64,000 nt of DNA from positions 2,604,501-2,668,500 of the forward strand of contig NC_088311.1 in NCBI RefSeq assembly GCF_910592395.1, read 5' to 3'. A program made the translations under genes and the position numbers. Shown here piece by piece: positions 10,363-21,534 of the stretch. Source of the stretch: Lineus longissimus (taxonomy: Eukaryota; Nemertea; Pilidiophora; Heteronemertea; Lineidae). The notes beneath the pieces were generated by a model that did no database searches, was not told the origin of the DNA, and saw only the letters and a list, made by a program, of their open reading frames with translations. Numbering within the stretch: the first letter of the stretch is position 1; each line of letters opens with the position of its first letter.

Positions 10363-10491
10363 ATACCTGGTATTTCACGTGCTGTCGGCGCAGTGAATCT
10401 TGGGAAATAACACTCTAGAAGGCGAGTACACTTGCTTTTCCCAGTACTTTACGCGAACTGCATCTTGGTATGTTTACACTCAATATTGAGA

Positions 10492-10540
10492 CTGGACCTG
10501 GCCCTGGGTTGTCGAGTTCCAACGGACCTGGCACTGGGGA
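10492..10540. repeat. Imperfect ~31-bp direct repeat
   Basis: GGACCTGGCCCTGGG (about 10493) recurs as GGACCTGGCACTGGG about 31 bases later. It is one of several short duplications clustered upstream of the leader exon. Confidence 0.5.
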
Positions 10541-10593
10541 ATCTATCTCAGTTCCATGAATTTCCCACAATTCAAAATTAAATAAACATCATC

Positions 10594-10711
10594 ACATTTG
10601 CTTTGGCTATCAATCAGGGTGTTGGACGGCCTGCATTCCTGCAGAATCCGTACATTTGCTTTGGCTATCAATCAGGGTGTTGGACGGCCTGCATTCCTGC
10701 AGAATCCGTAC
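10594..10711. repeat. 58-bp perfect tandem duplication
   Basis: Two identical 58-base units (10594-10651 and 10652-10709) stand head to tail. Each contains a small hairpin, CTGCA-TTCC-TGCAG. The lack of divergence points to a recent duplication, or an active tandem array near the 5' end of the Helitron. Confidence 0.9.
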
Positions 10712-11358
10712 CTGCCCTTGAAGTATGTGTACAAATGCACACCATGCTTTGCCATGCACACTAGGCGACGTCTTTGAGCGTGGAGTAGCCGGCGGCCCAG
10801 CATCACGGCACTGCATCAGTGGCCAACAAAATATCATGCACATAGGCTTATTTCCATACAATAACGGCGAATCAGTAGTATCAGCATGTTCTAGAAGACA
10901 TAATTAGTGTACTTGACCGTGTTGGGGGCGAACAAATCGCTATTTAACTTACCTTTTAACCAGAAATGAATCGAAACAATCAGCCAAATTTGTACATGTA
11001 CGTGACAGCCAATGCCTGACAGCTGAAGGAACGGCATGGCAGGGCACATCCAGGGTGTTCGGAAATGATATGAACGAGAGCGCGATATTAGAATTGGGGA
11101 CTTTTAACCACCCATAGCATAATTGTGAGTGCAAATCACAACTACAACTGTCATTTAGCGATGGCGAATATCTTGTAGCACCAAATAGATGCCTTACAAA
11201 TTATTGCAACATCCCGCACTCCCCTTGTCCTCACTTCCGAGATACCTGCCGTACCTCATGGCCTTTTGCACGGTGTACCCTGTGCCCTGGACGCGCGCCC
11301 TGGACAAACTAGTACACAAAGGATGATGACGTTTTAAGTAGAATATGACTAGATCTGA
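10712..11358. other. Non-coding, relatively GC-rich stretch at the possible Helitron 5' side
   Basis: Only short frames without motifs. A GCCCTGGAC motif is repeated at about 11284 and 11297. The base composition changes to the AT-rich background after about 11.5 kb, which may mark the outer limit of the element. Confidence 0.35.
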
Positions 11359-11497
11359 TGACGTACTACGTAATTTTGTTGAGAAAACTTTTCTGGGTAA
11401 TAACAGAGGGCGTCAGTAATTCTGATGTTCATTATTTGTAACTTCAGACTCTGGACGCCCTAAAAATTATGTTGTTGATAGAATACAGTGTACGTCA
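11359..11497. repeat. Nested inverted repeats, possible MITE or terminal structure
   Basis: Outer arms TGACGTAC (11359-11366) and GTACGTCA (11490-11497) are exact reverse complements. Inner arms AGGGCGTC (11407-11414) and GACGCCCT (11454-11461) are too. The two pairs are concentric around the same centre. A 139-bp element with short terminal inverted repeats, or the foldback end of the Helitron, would explain it. I see no clear target-site duplication. Confidence 0.5.
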
Positions 11498-13670
11498 CAG
11501 TCTCAAATTGGGTTGGGGTGGTTGGAGGTTGCTTTCTTCAAGGGGGCCATAAGGTTAAGGTCAGCTCTATATGCGATAACCTTTCCCAAACACCTTTGCA
11601 AATCCAGTAGGCCAATAACATTAGCAATCAACAAGCTAGGTTTGTCTATTAATCCTTAAGGTAAAATTTGAAAAAACTTTGCCGACCACCTCGTCGCATG
11701 AATTGTTTCTTTTTGATCAACAAGCAGATATCAATTTCAGCTTCAAATTCCTATCGAACCTTTGCCCCTCTAAACAATTATAACCCCTCTTGAAATCTGC
11801 TATGGTGCCGAGCATATAAACCTCAACTCCTCATCCCAATAAAACACCGCCACTGATCTTTTCATCAGAAAACACCATTATCAGATTAAAATCCATCAAG
11901 TCTCCCCCTCAGCACTTAACGATTCAACGCCAATTAGTTCAGAGGCCAGATCCGATTGAATTGAAATTTACTCTAATGAAGTACGGAAGCACTTCGCTGG
12001 CGCGATGGGATATTCAGTTTTAATTTGCTCTGCGGTACCTAATGTGATACAGTGCTTCCGCCGTTTTCTGAAGACCTCTCGTTAAACTCTAAGTGTCATT
12101 TAATTGTGCAGTGCTGCCTCGTTTATTTCACTGATTTTTGACTCCATTGTGGCCATGTGTTTTGAAATGAATAAGAGTTGAGCTATTAGAATATACTCTA
12201 TCTGAGACCATGAAACTAAAAAATGAATACGACCACTGCCATGTCTATTTTATTTAATTTTAAGGACTATTATTGTGAATAACTTCAGTTGCACAGTATA
12301 CCAAGAGCGATTATTTTTTGTATCATGCTGTGCACGCAGTGGTTAAAAAGGCCTCTTGGTGCAGGATATGTAAAACAATTGAGGCTTTGACAAAACGCCT
12401 AATGAGACTGCTGAACATTCACGACCCTTCATTATAGTCTTCTAGATTGTCTGTGGATGCCAGCTGATTTTCTATAGATATCCACGTTTTCTCTCTCAAT
12501 CTTCACGCTGTTCCTTCTTGCTTTTTGAAACTTCTCCTTTAGAAATATTCCCACAATGGTCTCTTGTTAGAAATCAGTTAGAGTATTTTCCCTTGGATTG
12601 AAGCAACTTCCCTTGATCATGGAAGACGCAGCCCTTCTTTGTATAACATTTGCCTCTAAAAGTCATGTTGATTTCACCAATCAAACAAAGCCGCAAACAA
12701 AACTAAACTAAATACCAATTCTCAAGACATTTTTGAGAACAAATGACATCTCCGCGCCTATAGAACTTCCTGTTTTATCACGGGGCTTCTACGACTTTCG
12801 ATACAGGTCCTAGAGTTTCGTTTGCTTAGCAACACCTTACAACTTGTCGATTGTTTCAAAACTTTAGTCGTCATTGGCGTAGGAATATAAAACCCAAAAT
12901 GAACAATTATCAACTCTTTCTGCTACAACGCGGTTTTGTTAATTTCACACAATGTAAGCAGCACTGTTATTTCTTTTATTGTTGAAAGTGATCTTGGTAT
13001 CTTTACTCCGTTGATTACCCCGGGGCATTTAGTCGGTCTATTTGAATGTTTCTTCTCCCTAAAATGATGCTGACTTTCAAGTGATGTGTTTGTTTGCCAT
13101 GGCATTGTTTATACTGTAACCCTTTACCTTTTTGATTGCACAGTAAGTGACACTCTTTAGAAAAAAAAGCTGTCCTAAGGTATATGATTTGCATTTCTGT
13201 CGTTGTTGGAAAATATGCGCTTATAGCCCGATATGGTTTGTCTGAGAAAAATGTCAAGCATTATAGGAATGAAATAATTGTTTGGACTTATTTACCTGCC
13301 TTTGGCTGGTTAACCTTCTCGCCAAAGTCTAAGGTCAAGGTTATCTTGCGATGTGCAAAATGGTCTTAGTATTTCCTCTGTCTTTCCTGCCATTTGCGAA
13401 GTGTGTTTTATTTCAATGTTTTTTCCTTCTTTGCTTCATATGCGTCCTTTGTCTAAAAAAATGCCGGTCGTAAGAATCTTAAAGGAAGAATCTTTAATGT
13501 GTGTACCGCTGGTAATTGGAACGCATGGCCGAAGTGCAGTAAAACTACTCACAACTGTGAGTGTGATAAAAATTGGCGTTTTTTTTTGTTTCCATTACGT
13601 TTTACACGAAAATACGTATTCGGAGAGATGGTTACGTAATTTGGAAAATCTGAAGAAAAAAAAATCAAAA
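11498..13670. other. Gene-free AT-rich stretch
   Basis: Only short frames in all phases; the longest overlapping ones lack motifs. I see no RNA gene. It is probably intergenic or intronic host DNA. Confidence 0.45.
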
Positions 13671-13702
13671 TTCAAATTCAAATTCAAATTCAAATTCAAA
13701 TT
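13671..13702. repeat. (TTCAAA)n microsatellite
   Basis: Just over five exact copies of the hexamer TTCAAA. The last codons of a 124-codon open frame that crosses it are a simple Lys-Phe repeat, which argues that the frame is not a gene. Confidence 0.95.
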
Positions 13703-14047
13703 AAGAATGAAAGAACCTAGCCTTTAAGGCATTTTTTACATGAAATGAATGTCATTCCACAACTCGATTTTAGTTCGACAATGTTGACATAGTTGACGAA
13801 AAGGTTATTATTTCGCAGAGTGTTGTCACCATTATGTATATCCAGATATTGGAATGTGCACCTGTTTGCCAATAGTCACATCGCAGATCAGCGAGGTAAA
13901 TGTTAAACTCATCAATTGGTCGTAATGGGTGGACAGAAGGTACCGGGCACAAATGAAGGCCATGTGTTCCCATCTTATCCTCTCATTTACCCAACCAGTG
14001 TTAATATCACATCACTGAAGCATTGATAGCCGAATGACTACGTCTAC

Positions 14048-14110
14048 AGCCGTAGTGATTAAGTCTGGCGTCCAGCCGAAGGAATTGGGCGAAACCCGTC
14101 GAGAGAAGGA
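14048..14110 (+). repeat. Possible tRNA-derived SINE head, diverged
   Basis: TAGTGATTAAG resembles a Pol III A box. GGGCGAAACCC, about 34 bases later, resembles a B box that has lost its central T. The spacing is right for a tRNA. No clear body or tail follows, so this is a weak call. Confidence 0.3.
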
Positions 14111-14547
14111 CAATTTGAACGATTAACGGACATCGCTGATGACCATTAACATGCCTAGAACATTTAGAGCAAGGCTTGTGTAAATTTGGTCCTGTTGATG
14201 TATTGTCACCATCGTTTTCATCTATTTTTTTTGCTGATCAGTAGTCAATATTATTGTGTACCAATGGGCAATGGCGATTATTCAACTTGCCACTGCCAGA
14301 AAATGAACAGTTCTGAAATTGAGTGTTTTTGGGAGACATCTCATGCTTGGGTCATTTAAGTAATTGACACATCTTTAGGGTTTGCTGCCGTTTAGGATGC
14401 TTCTTTGTGAGTTGCCATATTGCTGTTTAAAATGGTTGTTCCTTGTATGGTGTAATGTCCTGTCGTCAGTTCTACACAGTACTTCGAATTGCAACGCATG
14501 TTCATCAGTTGACAAAGTGCTATGGATGTTAAAAGCATCTTTGAAGT

Positions 14548-14558
14548 CCCCCCCCCCC
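14548..14558. repeat. Poly-C tract (11)
   Basis: Uninterrupted run of 11 C, in otherwise AT-rich sequence. Confidence 0.9.
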
Positions 14559-15131
14559 ACCTTTATTTTCTTGCCAGTTTCTGGAAGTGTGGACAACTGT
14601 CTATTTGCTTGTCATCTCTGAAAAGAAACTGACTTGCTGAATTATGACATACTGTTGACCTTGAGTCTTTTGTTCAGCCTTCAAAATTCACTGTCAGTTA
14701 TCAATATTTGCTATGATGTCATACCAAAAAACTGCAAAATTGTCATGATTAACACTAGTATCACAGTCAGAAATTGAATCATAGTCAACAAACTGTGAAA
14801 CTGTCGGTGGGGCCACGTTCTGATCTAGTCCTAATTCAATAGCAATTCGAATATAGCTACTTTTGAGTCACTTTGGCTTCCCCCGATTCTTGTTCACTTG
14901 ATACACAATATGAATATGACCAAGATGTGTTAATAAGTCAATAGGCATGCACACGATATGTGTAAGATGACACGCTGCTGGCCATGATAATTAGACTGAC
15001 CACTGGTCATCGGGTTCCAAGTCTCGCCTTGAGCAAAATTCTCATGCAAATGTTGTCAAGACTCCATAAGCCATATGGTAATACTATTTACTATATGCAT
15101 ATCTTTGACTTGGACTGAGTTCTCGTTTCTG

Positions 15132-15145
15132 CCCCCCCCCCCCCC
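15132..15145. repeat. Poly-C tract (14)
   Basis: Uninterrupted run of 14 C. Confidence 0.9.
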
Positions 15146-18100
15146 TTCCTTGATTAAAAAGTTTTCTATGATTTTGCTTTAGACTTACCCCGGAAGATGA
15201 AGAGTGGTGCAACTAACTGTGCAAATGGTATTGAGTAAATGTGGTGAAATCGACTGCCCAGATTGTCATTTGCTCACTCTGTCTTAATTTTGGAACTCTA
15301 TTTCACCTTCTCAGAAAAGCTTGAAGAAGAAACGATGCATTGCATGCGGCCAACTTCTGGGTGGATATCGAGAAAATATGGTGTATTCGATTGGCCAGTC
15401 TGTCTTCGCTCGACTGTAATAGCTTGCTTAGTAATTCCTCCAAGCATTCTTGTGGTCATCTATTACTGCCCATCAGTTTCTCGCCAGATGTTTCTGACCG
15501 GTACGATTTTCAGATGGAGTGAACATTAACCCCGGACCTTAAGTGGTGGAGTTCTAGGCGCATTGATTGAAAGACTGAAGCCATGTTCACACTTGTATCT
15601 TAAACCAGTGAAACCAGTCGGATATTCAAGTTATAATAACCAACACCGAGATCTTTTTTAAAAGCAATTATAACCAGGTCAGTTCACCTAGAAATGTCTT
15701 TGACAACTTGGATTGTTGCTGACTGACTCTTATACTGGATACGAGGCCCCGGCCATTTACACAATTCTGAACTACGTGACACGAAGATTACTATCTGCGT
15801 AGCAATCGTGACCCATGGTCAGTCGGCCATCAGGAATCTAAGCCAATATAATAACATGAAGCAATGAATTTGACAAAATCTCTGATTATGGGATAAATTG
15901 GAGCTCGTATGAGCCAAGGGGATTGACACTTTTGAGGAAGAAATTCTCAGAAATGTTTGTCGCTGTTGGTTTGATTAAGTAAGTGACATGGTGTTATAAC
16001 GTCTTATGCAGTTGTCTGTTGAAAGAGGAAGGAGTAATGTTGACTTGGATCAGATAAGAATCTCTGTTAGTTGATGTCGAATAATAGACGCAACTTGTTA
16101 AATTTGATTGTCGCTTCTTTGAAAAGAAGCTGATGGCTAGCCCGCTGTCCTGATCAACAATGCTAGCCTTCCTAAGCAGCCTCCAAAGACGCCAGCGTTA
16201 GAATGACCAAACACTACATTAGATAAGAGTGGCCGCAATTACCCCGTCTCGTATTCATGTCATGTTTTGTGAAATTGGCCAACAGTAAATATTTGAATGA
16301 GACTTTCATTATTGCAGCTCAGTGGGGGCAGTGTCAAGTTATTTCAACTTTGTGATTGGCATGGAACTGACTCCTTAGATTGATGCTGGAATGCAGATAC
16401 AGTTCAAGGAAGTAACATTTTGTGGTGTTGTCTGGATGATATGTATGTGAGAGTCAAGAACAAAGTAATAGTACACCTAATAATGTTAAATGCACTTGAT
16501 TGGTACATCATACCCTTTGAACAATTGACAATTCGTCATTCAATGACAAGTTGTCACATTATAAGTCTTACTCATGTCCATGGTCTTGCTATTGGTATTT
16601 CCGTTACCATCAGATATCAAGGAAGAATGACTAGATGTGAGTAAAACATTGAATAGTACTATGACTTTGGAGATCCTTGCCAAGTCATCAGTGCTATTCA
16701 GAGAGGGTGAGTGGTATTTTTTTGCCTAAAGAAATCCCAATATCCGTTGACCAGCAGAGGGAAGATACTCTCCTGATTATAGTTGCTTTCTCACAGGTTC
16801 TAGTGACAGTTGAGCCAGGTTGATTGATCCTCTGGTCGAATCCTGTGAACCTGCACAGGTGGAGTGGACACTGTCTTTGTCCAGTGAGATCATTTCACCG
16901 AGCTGACTTGATGTATGTCAATAAAAATGTTCCATCTTAGATATATGTCTCCAACTCAAAGTTTCCTGGTAAGTTTAGATAATTGGCTACATGATGGAAT
17001 GAATGAGAATGAAGATGGGTGATGCGGTATGGAACAGTTGAGTTATGAAACGCCTTAGGCTGCATTCATTAAGAGTTCTTAATAATCAATAGAAAGTGTT
17101 TCAGTCTGATCTTTTATGCAATCTGCAGAAGATGATTTTCACTTCGTGTTTGTCCTTTATCGATGCCCCTGCAACAACTGGCCTATTATGCCAGCGTCAG
17201 CTGACATCCGACATGAAAGATGAGAAGAAGATATCACTATGCATCACTGGATTCACTATCATTTTCAGCTCCATAATATCAAACATTTCTAAAGAAACTT
17301 TTCAAGTCATTTTCTCATGATTTGCGAAACAGGTGAATGGTTTTCATAATTGTCAGTGCCCAATTGGCCTGAAATATGATACATTCAACAGTATTGTCCA
17401 ATCGTTGGTTGTGATGTTATGATTTGGTTGCCCGCAGATGTGCTTCTTTATGCGAGGATGATCACATATTGAATGTCCAGGTTATGGTCCATGCACACAC
17501 TCATTGTACATAACACGTGCTGCAGTATTAAAGCATGCGAAACACGTTTCAGCGACATATTAATTTTCATGAGCTGCTGATTCCTTTTCCAAAACTAAAA
17601 TGCCCCTTAATTGCCTTAAACATGTTGAATTCAGAAAATATTCAGCTTTTTGTTTGCTATCTTATTAAGTGGTGGTGACATCTTGTGGAGGTACAGGAGC
17701 TTTCTGTTTGCGTGGCACCTCCTTCCAGTAACAGAAGTAGGAAACAGGCTAATCGGTCAAAAAGTCATCAGCCACTCTGAAATTCCAACACCAATGCGTT
17801 TAGCAGAAAAACAAAGGTTGTCATCACATGACAACTATTTGCAGCCATCAGAAATCAGTATCAATAACTTCAGGGAAAAGCATTGTGCTATGAAGGTGAA
17901 CCTTTCCTGACCATATTGGTTCCGCAGCCTGATCGCTGGACCATCTATTTCTTATCCCTTAGCATGTATGTTAAGCTCATAATTTCTAGATGAGTCACCA
18001 CCAACTCAAATCTGTGGTCAGCTGAGACGCAAGACAAGGAATAATTTCAAACAGTATATTTGCTGGTCATATCAGATGGACTTAAGGATATCAGGTGAAT

Positions 18101-18247
18101 TGGAGGCAATCATACGATGGCATAGGAGGCTGTTTGTGTCTCAGACTTCCTAAGATTGGGTCGGATTCTCTCTGTTTTGGGAGAGTAGGATGACTGACCC
18201 TGCTATTTGTTAGTAACTCTATTCACATGTTGGTGTACCCCGCTAAA
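15146..18247. other. Gene-free stretch
   Basis: No open frame above 90 codons and no motif, RNA gene or repeat array that I can support. Confidence 0.45.
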
Positions 18248-18260
18248 GGGGGGGGGGGGG
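18248..18260. repeat. Poly-G tract (13)
   Basis: Uninterrupted run of 13 G, preceded by AAA and followed by TATT. Confidence 0.9.
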
Positions 18261-21200
18261 TATTGACAGCTTTGGTAATAATCAGTCCTTTTCCGGAAAA
18301 GAAACACCACAGCAATGTTTCCTCATGATTGCTAAGTAGAGCTAAGAGTACCTCTGAAAGAATCCAGTAAACTCCTCCAGAATGACAATGAGAAATATCC
18401 GGGTAGAACAGGGTTAAAAGATTTAGAGAAGAATACACTAATATTGTCATACAAAGTGTAACATTCAAAAGATTGTGACAGAATTCCCTGTATGTCTTCT
18501 CAATACGAATTCCCCACCCTTTTTGTCAGGTAACAATATACAGTTTCCTTTACCCCCTCACTTCAATAGTTTATGACATAGCCCCCTTACTCACGCATGA
18601 CAACTGCTATCTAAGAAATCCGTATTATGAGAAATTGAAAGTATTCCGACTACAAAAAGGAATCGTCGCTCAATGGTCTTCTATTCCATTTCAAAGAAAA
18701 ACGCGTTTCGAAAACCCAAAGGATCATCACACACGTATGTGAACAAATAATCATACTATGATAAAGGAGGGGAGATTTAAAGGTTTCTATATGACAAATG
18801 TGAGACAAGAGAACACGCTAGAGTTATTCACTGTCTGAGGCAATCATGTTTCACTTGGATCATAAAGGAGTTTATGTCTCGATGAGATGTTAGTATGATT
18901 CAGGAGACAGACTTGTTTCAAAGGCTGGATTGTCTGAGTTTGTAGCATGGTGAAAAAGATTGAGTAGCTCCAATTGCTAAACCTGTGCCAAATGTCACCG
19001 TGTGATATATTCGTCATTTTAAAGAATTGTGGAAAAGGTTCAGAGTAAATGGCTCGGAGTAAACTATCTTTTCGTGAGTGAACTACTCTGTAAAAGATAT
19101 ATCTAAACCCTCGTTTACAGGTGATAAGTGTCGGTGTCACCATATTACCTTGTTGCAAGTTGTAAATCCACCTTAATTTCGTATCGTGCAAAAGAGCATT
19201 GTGGAGCCACAACTGTGATTGGTCATAAGTCATGAAAAAGCAATAGATACACACAAAGTTCAACATATGTACCTCCACTACTATTCTATTGGTATAGAGG
19301 ACACGTTAGCTATCTAAGCCCAAAAGATGGTGTGACGCCTAGTGATCTTTATTGATCGAGCCTTCACGATACACCACAAACAATGAGAGATCCTTGGCCA
19401 GCAATGTACTACTATATAATCAAAATCGATTAACTTCTCATTCGATCTTGACCACTGGAAGCAAAGCAAATACGTTTTAAGTAGGGATGAAACTCCAATT
19501 AATTTGAAAATGCTCCCCGCTCCAGGGCCAGCAAGTTAATGGACATTAGCTGGACAGATGCTTCGTTTCCATTTATTTCGCCGCAGGCATACCCAGTGCA
19601 ATTACACTGACCACACAATCCATCATGCAAGATCTGAATTCCACTTTGAAACTAATGAATTCCTTGAAGCTAGGTGGACATTGGGACTGACCAGTCGTGC
19701 CAATGACGTGTGTCGCACCCTTGAGTAATATGGCCCTGACTAAGTGAAGTGGTAAGGCCATGTGGTTCCATCAAAGAATTCAAATCGGAATTGTGAGATA
19801 AGTCGGAATTGAACAATTGAATAAAAAAAACATTTAAAAGAGCACGTTTTGTGAGCTTATGAGGAATACTTCACTCCCATTATTAAGGAAGTTACTCCAT
19901 CTTATTCTCAAGTCAGGTCAAATATCATTTTCTCAAAAGAAAACCTAGCTATTTTCAAAGACATTTTGATAACTTGAGATATTTTATATCAATATCGTTG
20001 GAAAACAAGAGCGCCTTTCACTAGTTCTAATCAACTGACATCCAGCGAGTACTATCATCGCCTCAAAGGTTCGTCCGTATATATAACGCTATGCATAGAT
20101 AATGACAACTTTTGACCACCAGGGTTCCTGTCTAGCCCTGTGGTCGTTTGGGAGCATCTGCCAGTGTCAACATTGACACGATGCGATGCCCTATGCGCGC
20201 CATAGGACATGACTAAGATCGTACTTAAGATGCCTAGAATTTATAGGAAGATATATGGAGATGTTGGAACCCCATTTTAAATTGCTTACTGTAACTAAGG
20301 ATGTTGTGCTTATTTGAAAGGAGTGATGCTCTTCTTCGAAGTCAATATACGTTTTATGAAAACTAAACAGGAGACTATGGTAATGTTTTGTTTTATGATT
20401 TATGACGAGACAAGATAACACCAGAGACACTTACAGGGCACGTAATTCTTTGGCCTTCTACCTTCGGCATGAGCAGATCTAAGGGTGACATCTAACGTTA
20501 ATGTCCAGTCAAAGCTTTTTATTTTCGAGCTGTGGCAAATGTGGCGATAAGTACTTATGTTCATATTTCATGTCCCTGGTCTTAGCGGAAATATGTTTGG
20601 AACTTCTCGAGGCAAACTGTGTCGTTATTAATTCCAAGGAAGGAATGCCTGCTAAATAAATGCAGTCGAAGTATAACAACAAGTAGATTTATGAAATACC
20701 CCCGCTGACACGGCAATGATAGCATATGCATAAACATGAGGAACAAAAATAGCTGAGAAGTCTGGTGATAGATATTTCTAATAACTTGCCAGAAATGTGT
20801 CATAAATAAGGCATGATATCATATTATAAGTCAAAGCTTGGTCCCTTAAACGTGTTTTTCTAAGTGATGCTGGTCAATTTGATACTCCATCCACTTTGGT
20901 CAAGCTTTCCTGGCCAGTCATCCCAAAGGACCAAACCACTCAAGGTGGCAGCTATCTTCCAACTGGTCAATTTTACTAACCATCAAATTAAATTCGTCAA
21001 TGCTTTATCGGGTTTTCGCTGGTCTTTTTTATGCTCTGGTGTGAATGACTTCAAATTCCTTTTGGCTTGTGGTAATTTCTTTCCATTCCCATTTCAAATG
21101 GGGCCCATGTTGCCTATAATGAATCTTTCATTTAGAGACCTTTGCCGCTACACTTTGGCTTGACGAGGTTGCGAACTGAGGTTAATGGCTTTGCCAGATC

Positions 21201-21511
21201 ACTGGCCACTTCGAGCCGGCGGGAGAAATGGTCATGAAAATTCGACAATGGTTGTCCCTGTTTCATTTCATGCATGATCAGGTCGAAAACATGGTCTTGG
21301 CGACCGGCTAATTTACATGGCTGCTCTAATGATGGTCAGTTCCTATTTCCTCCAAGGATCCGCGTTTCCCATATTAATAATAAACTCCAGATCAGATTAA
21401 TGTCGCTAGCAGAACCACTGGTCTGTGGAATTACTTTAGGTTTTGTATTACTTGATTGTAAATTTTCCTGACCAAGTCACCGCCAGGCCATCACCACGGC
21501 AGAGGCTTACC
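18261..21511. other. Gene-free stretch
   Basis: The longest frame (144 codons, minus strand, 19278-18844) has no domain, no useful splice context and a composition expected by chance. I see nothing else to annotate. Confidence 0.45.
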
Positions 21512-21534
21512 GCGGTAGTGCTCTCACCTACCGC
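21512..21534. repeat. 7-bp inverted repeat with 9-base loop
   Basis: GCGGTAG and CTACCGC are exact reverse complements around TGCTCTCAC. The adjoining TACCGCGGTA is a 10-base palindrome overlapping the left arm. This GC-rich island may be the relic of a structured RNA or a SINE. There is no clear A/B box pair. Confidence 0.45.

Larger units (their letters stand above)
1693..10711 (-). mobile_element. Autonomous Helitron (rolling-circle transposon), minus strand, ends approximate
   Basis: Identification rests on the Rep-helicase protein (HUH motif, two tyrosines and PIF1 helicase motifs in one chain) and on the adjacent RPA-like gene, both on the minus strand. The element's 5' side is therefore at high coordinates and its 3' side at low coordinates. 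The limits given are approximate. The low end is placed at a candidate 3' terminus, where the minus strand reads CTGG followed by T, with a 6-bp stem hairpin (1702-1717) five bases inside. A second candidate (CTAA then T at 1417-1414, hairpin 1422-1436) is about equally good. The high end is placed at a 58-bp duplication, but sequence up to about 11.5 kb could belong. No stop or frameshift interrupts either large exon, so the copy looks young. Helitrons give no target-site duplication, so the ends need comparison with other copies. Confidence 0.85.

Noticed and set aside
13353-13727. 124-codon plus-strand frame
   Set aside because: It ends in the TTCAAA microsatellite and has no motif.
18844-19278. 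144-codon minus-strand frame
   Set aside because: No domain, an unusual mix of Phe, His and Ile typical of translated AT-rich DNA, and a length expected by chance in 64 kb.
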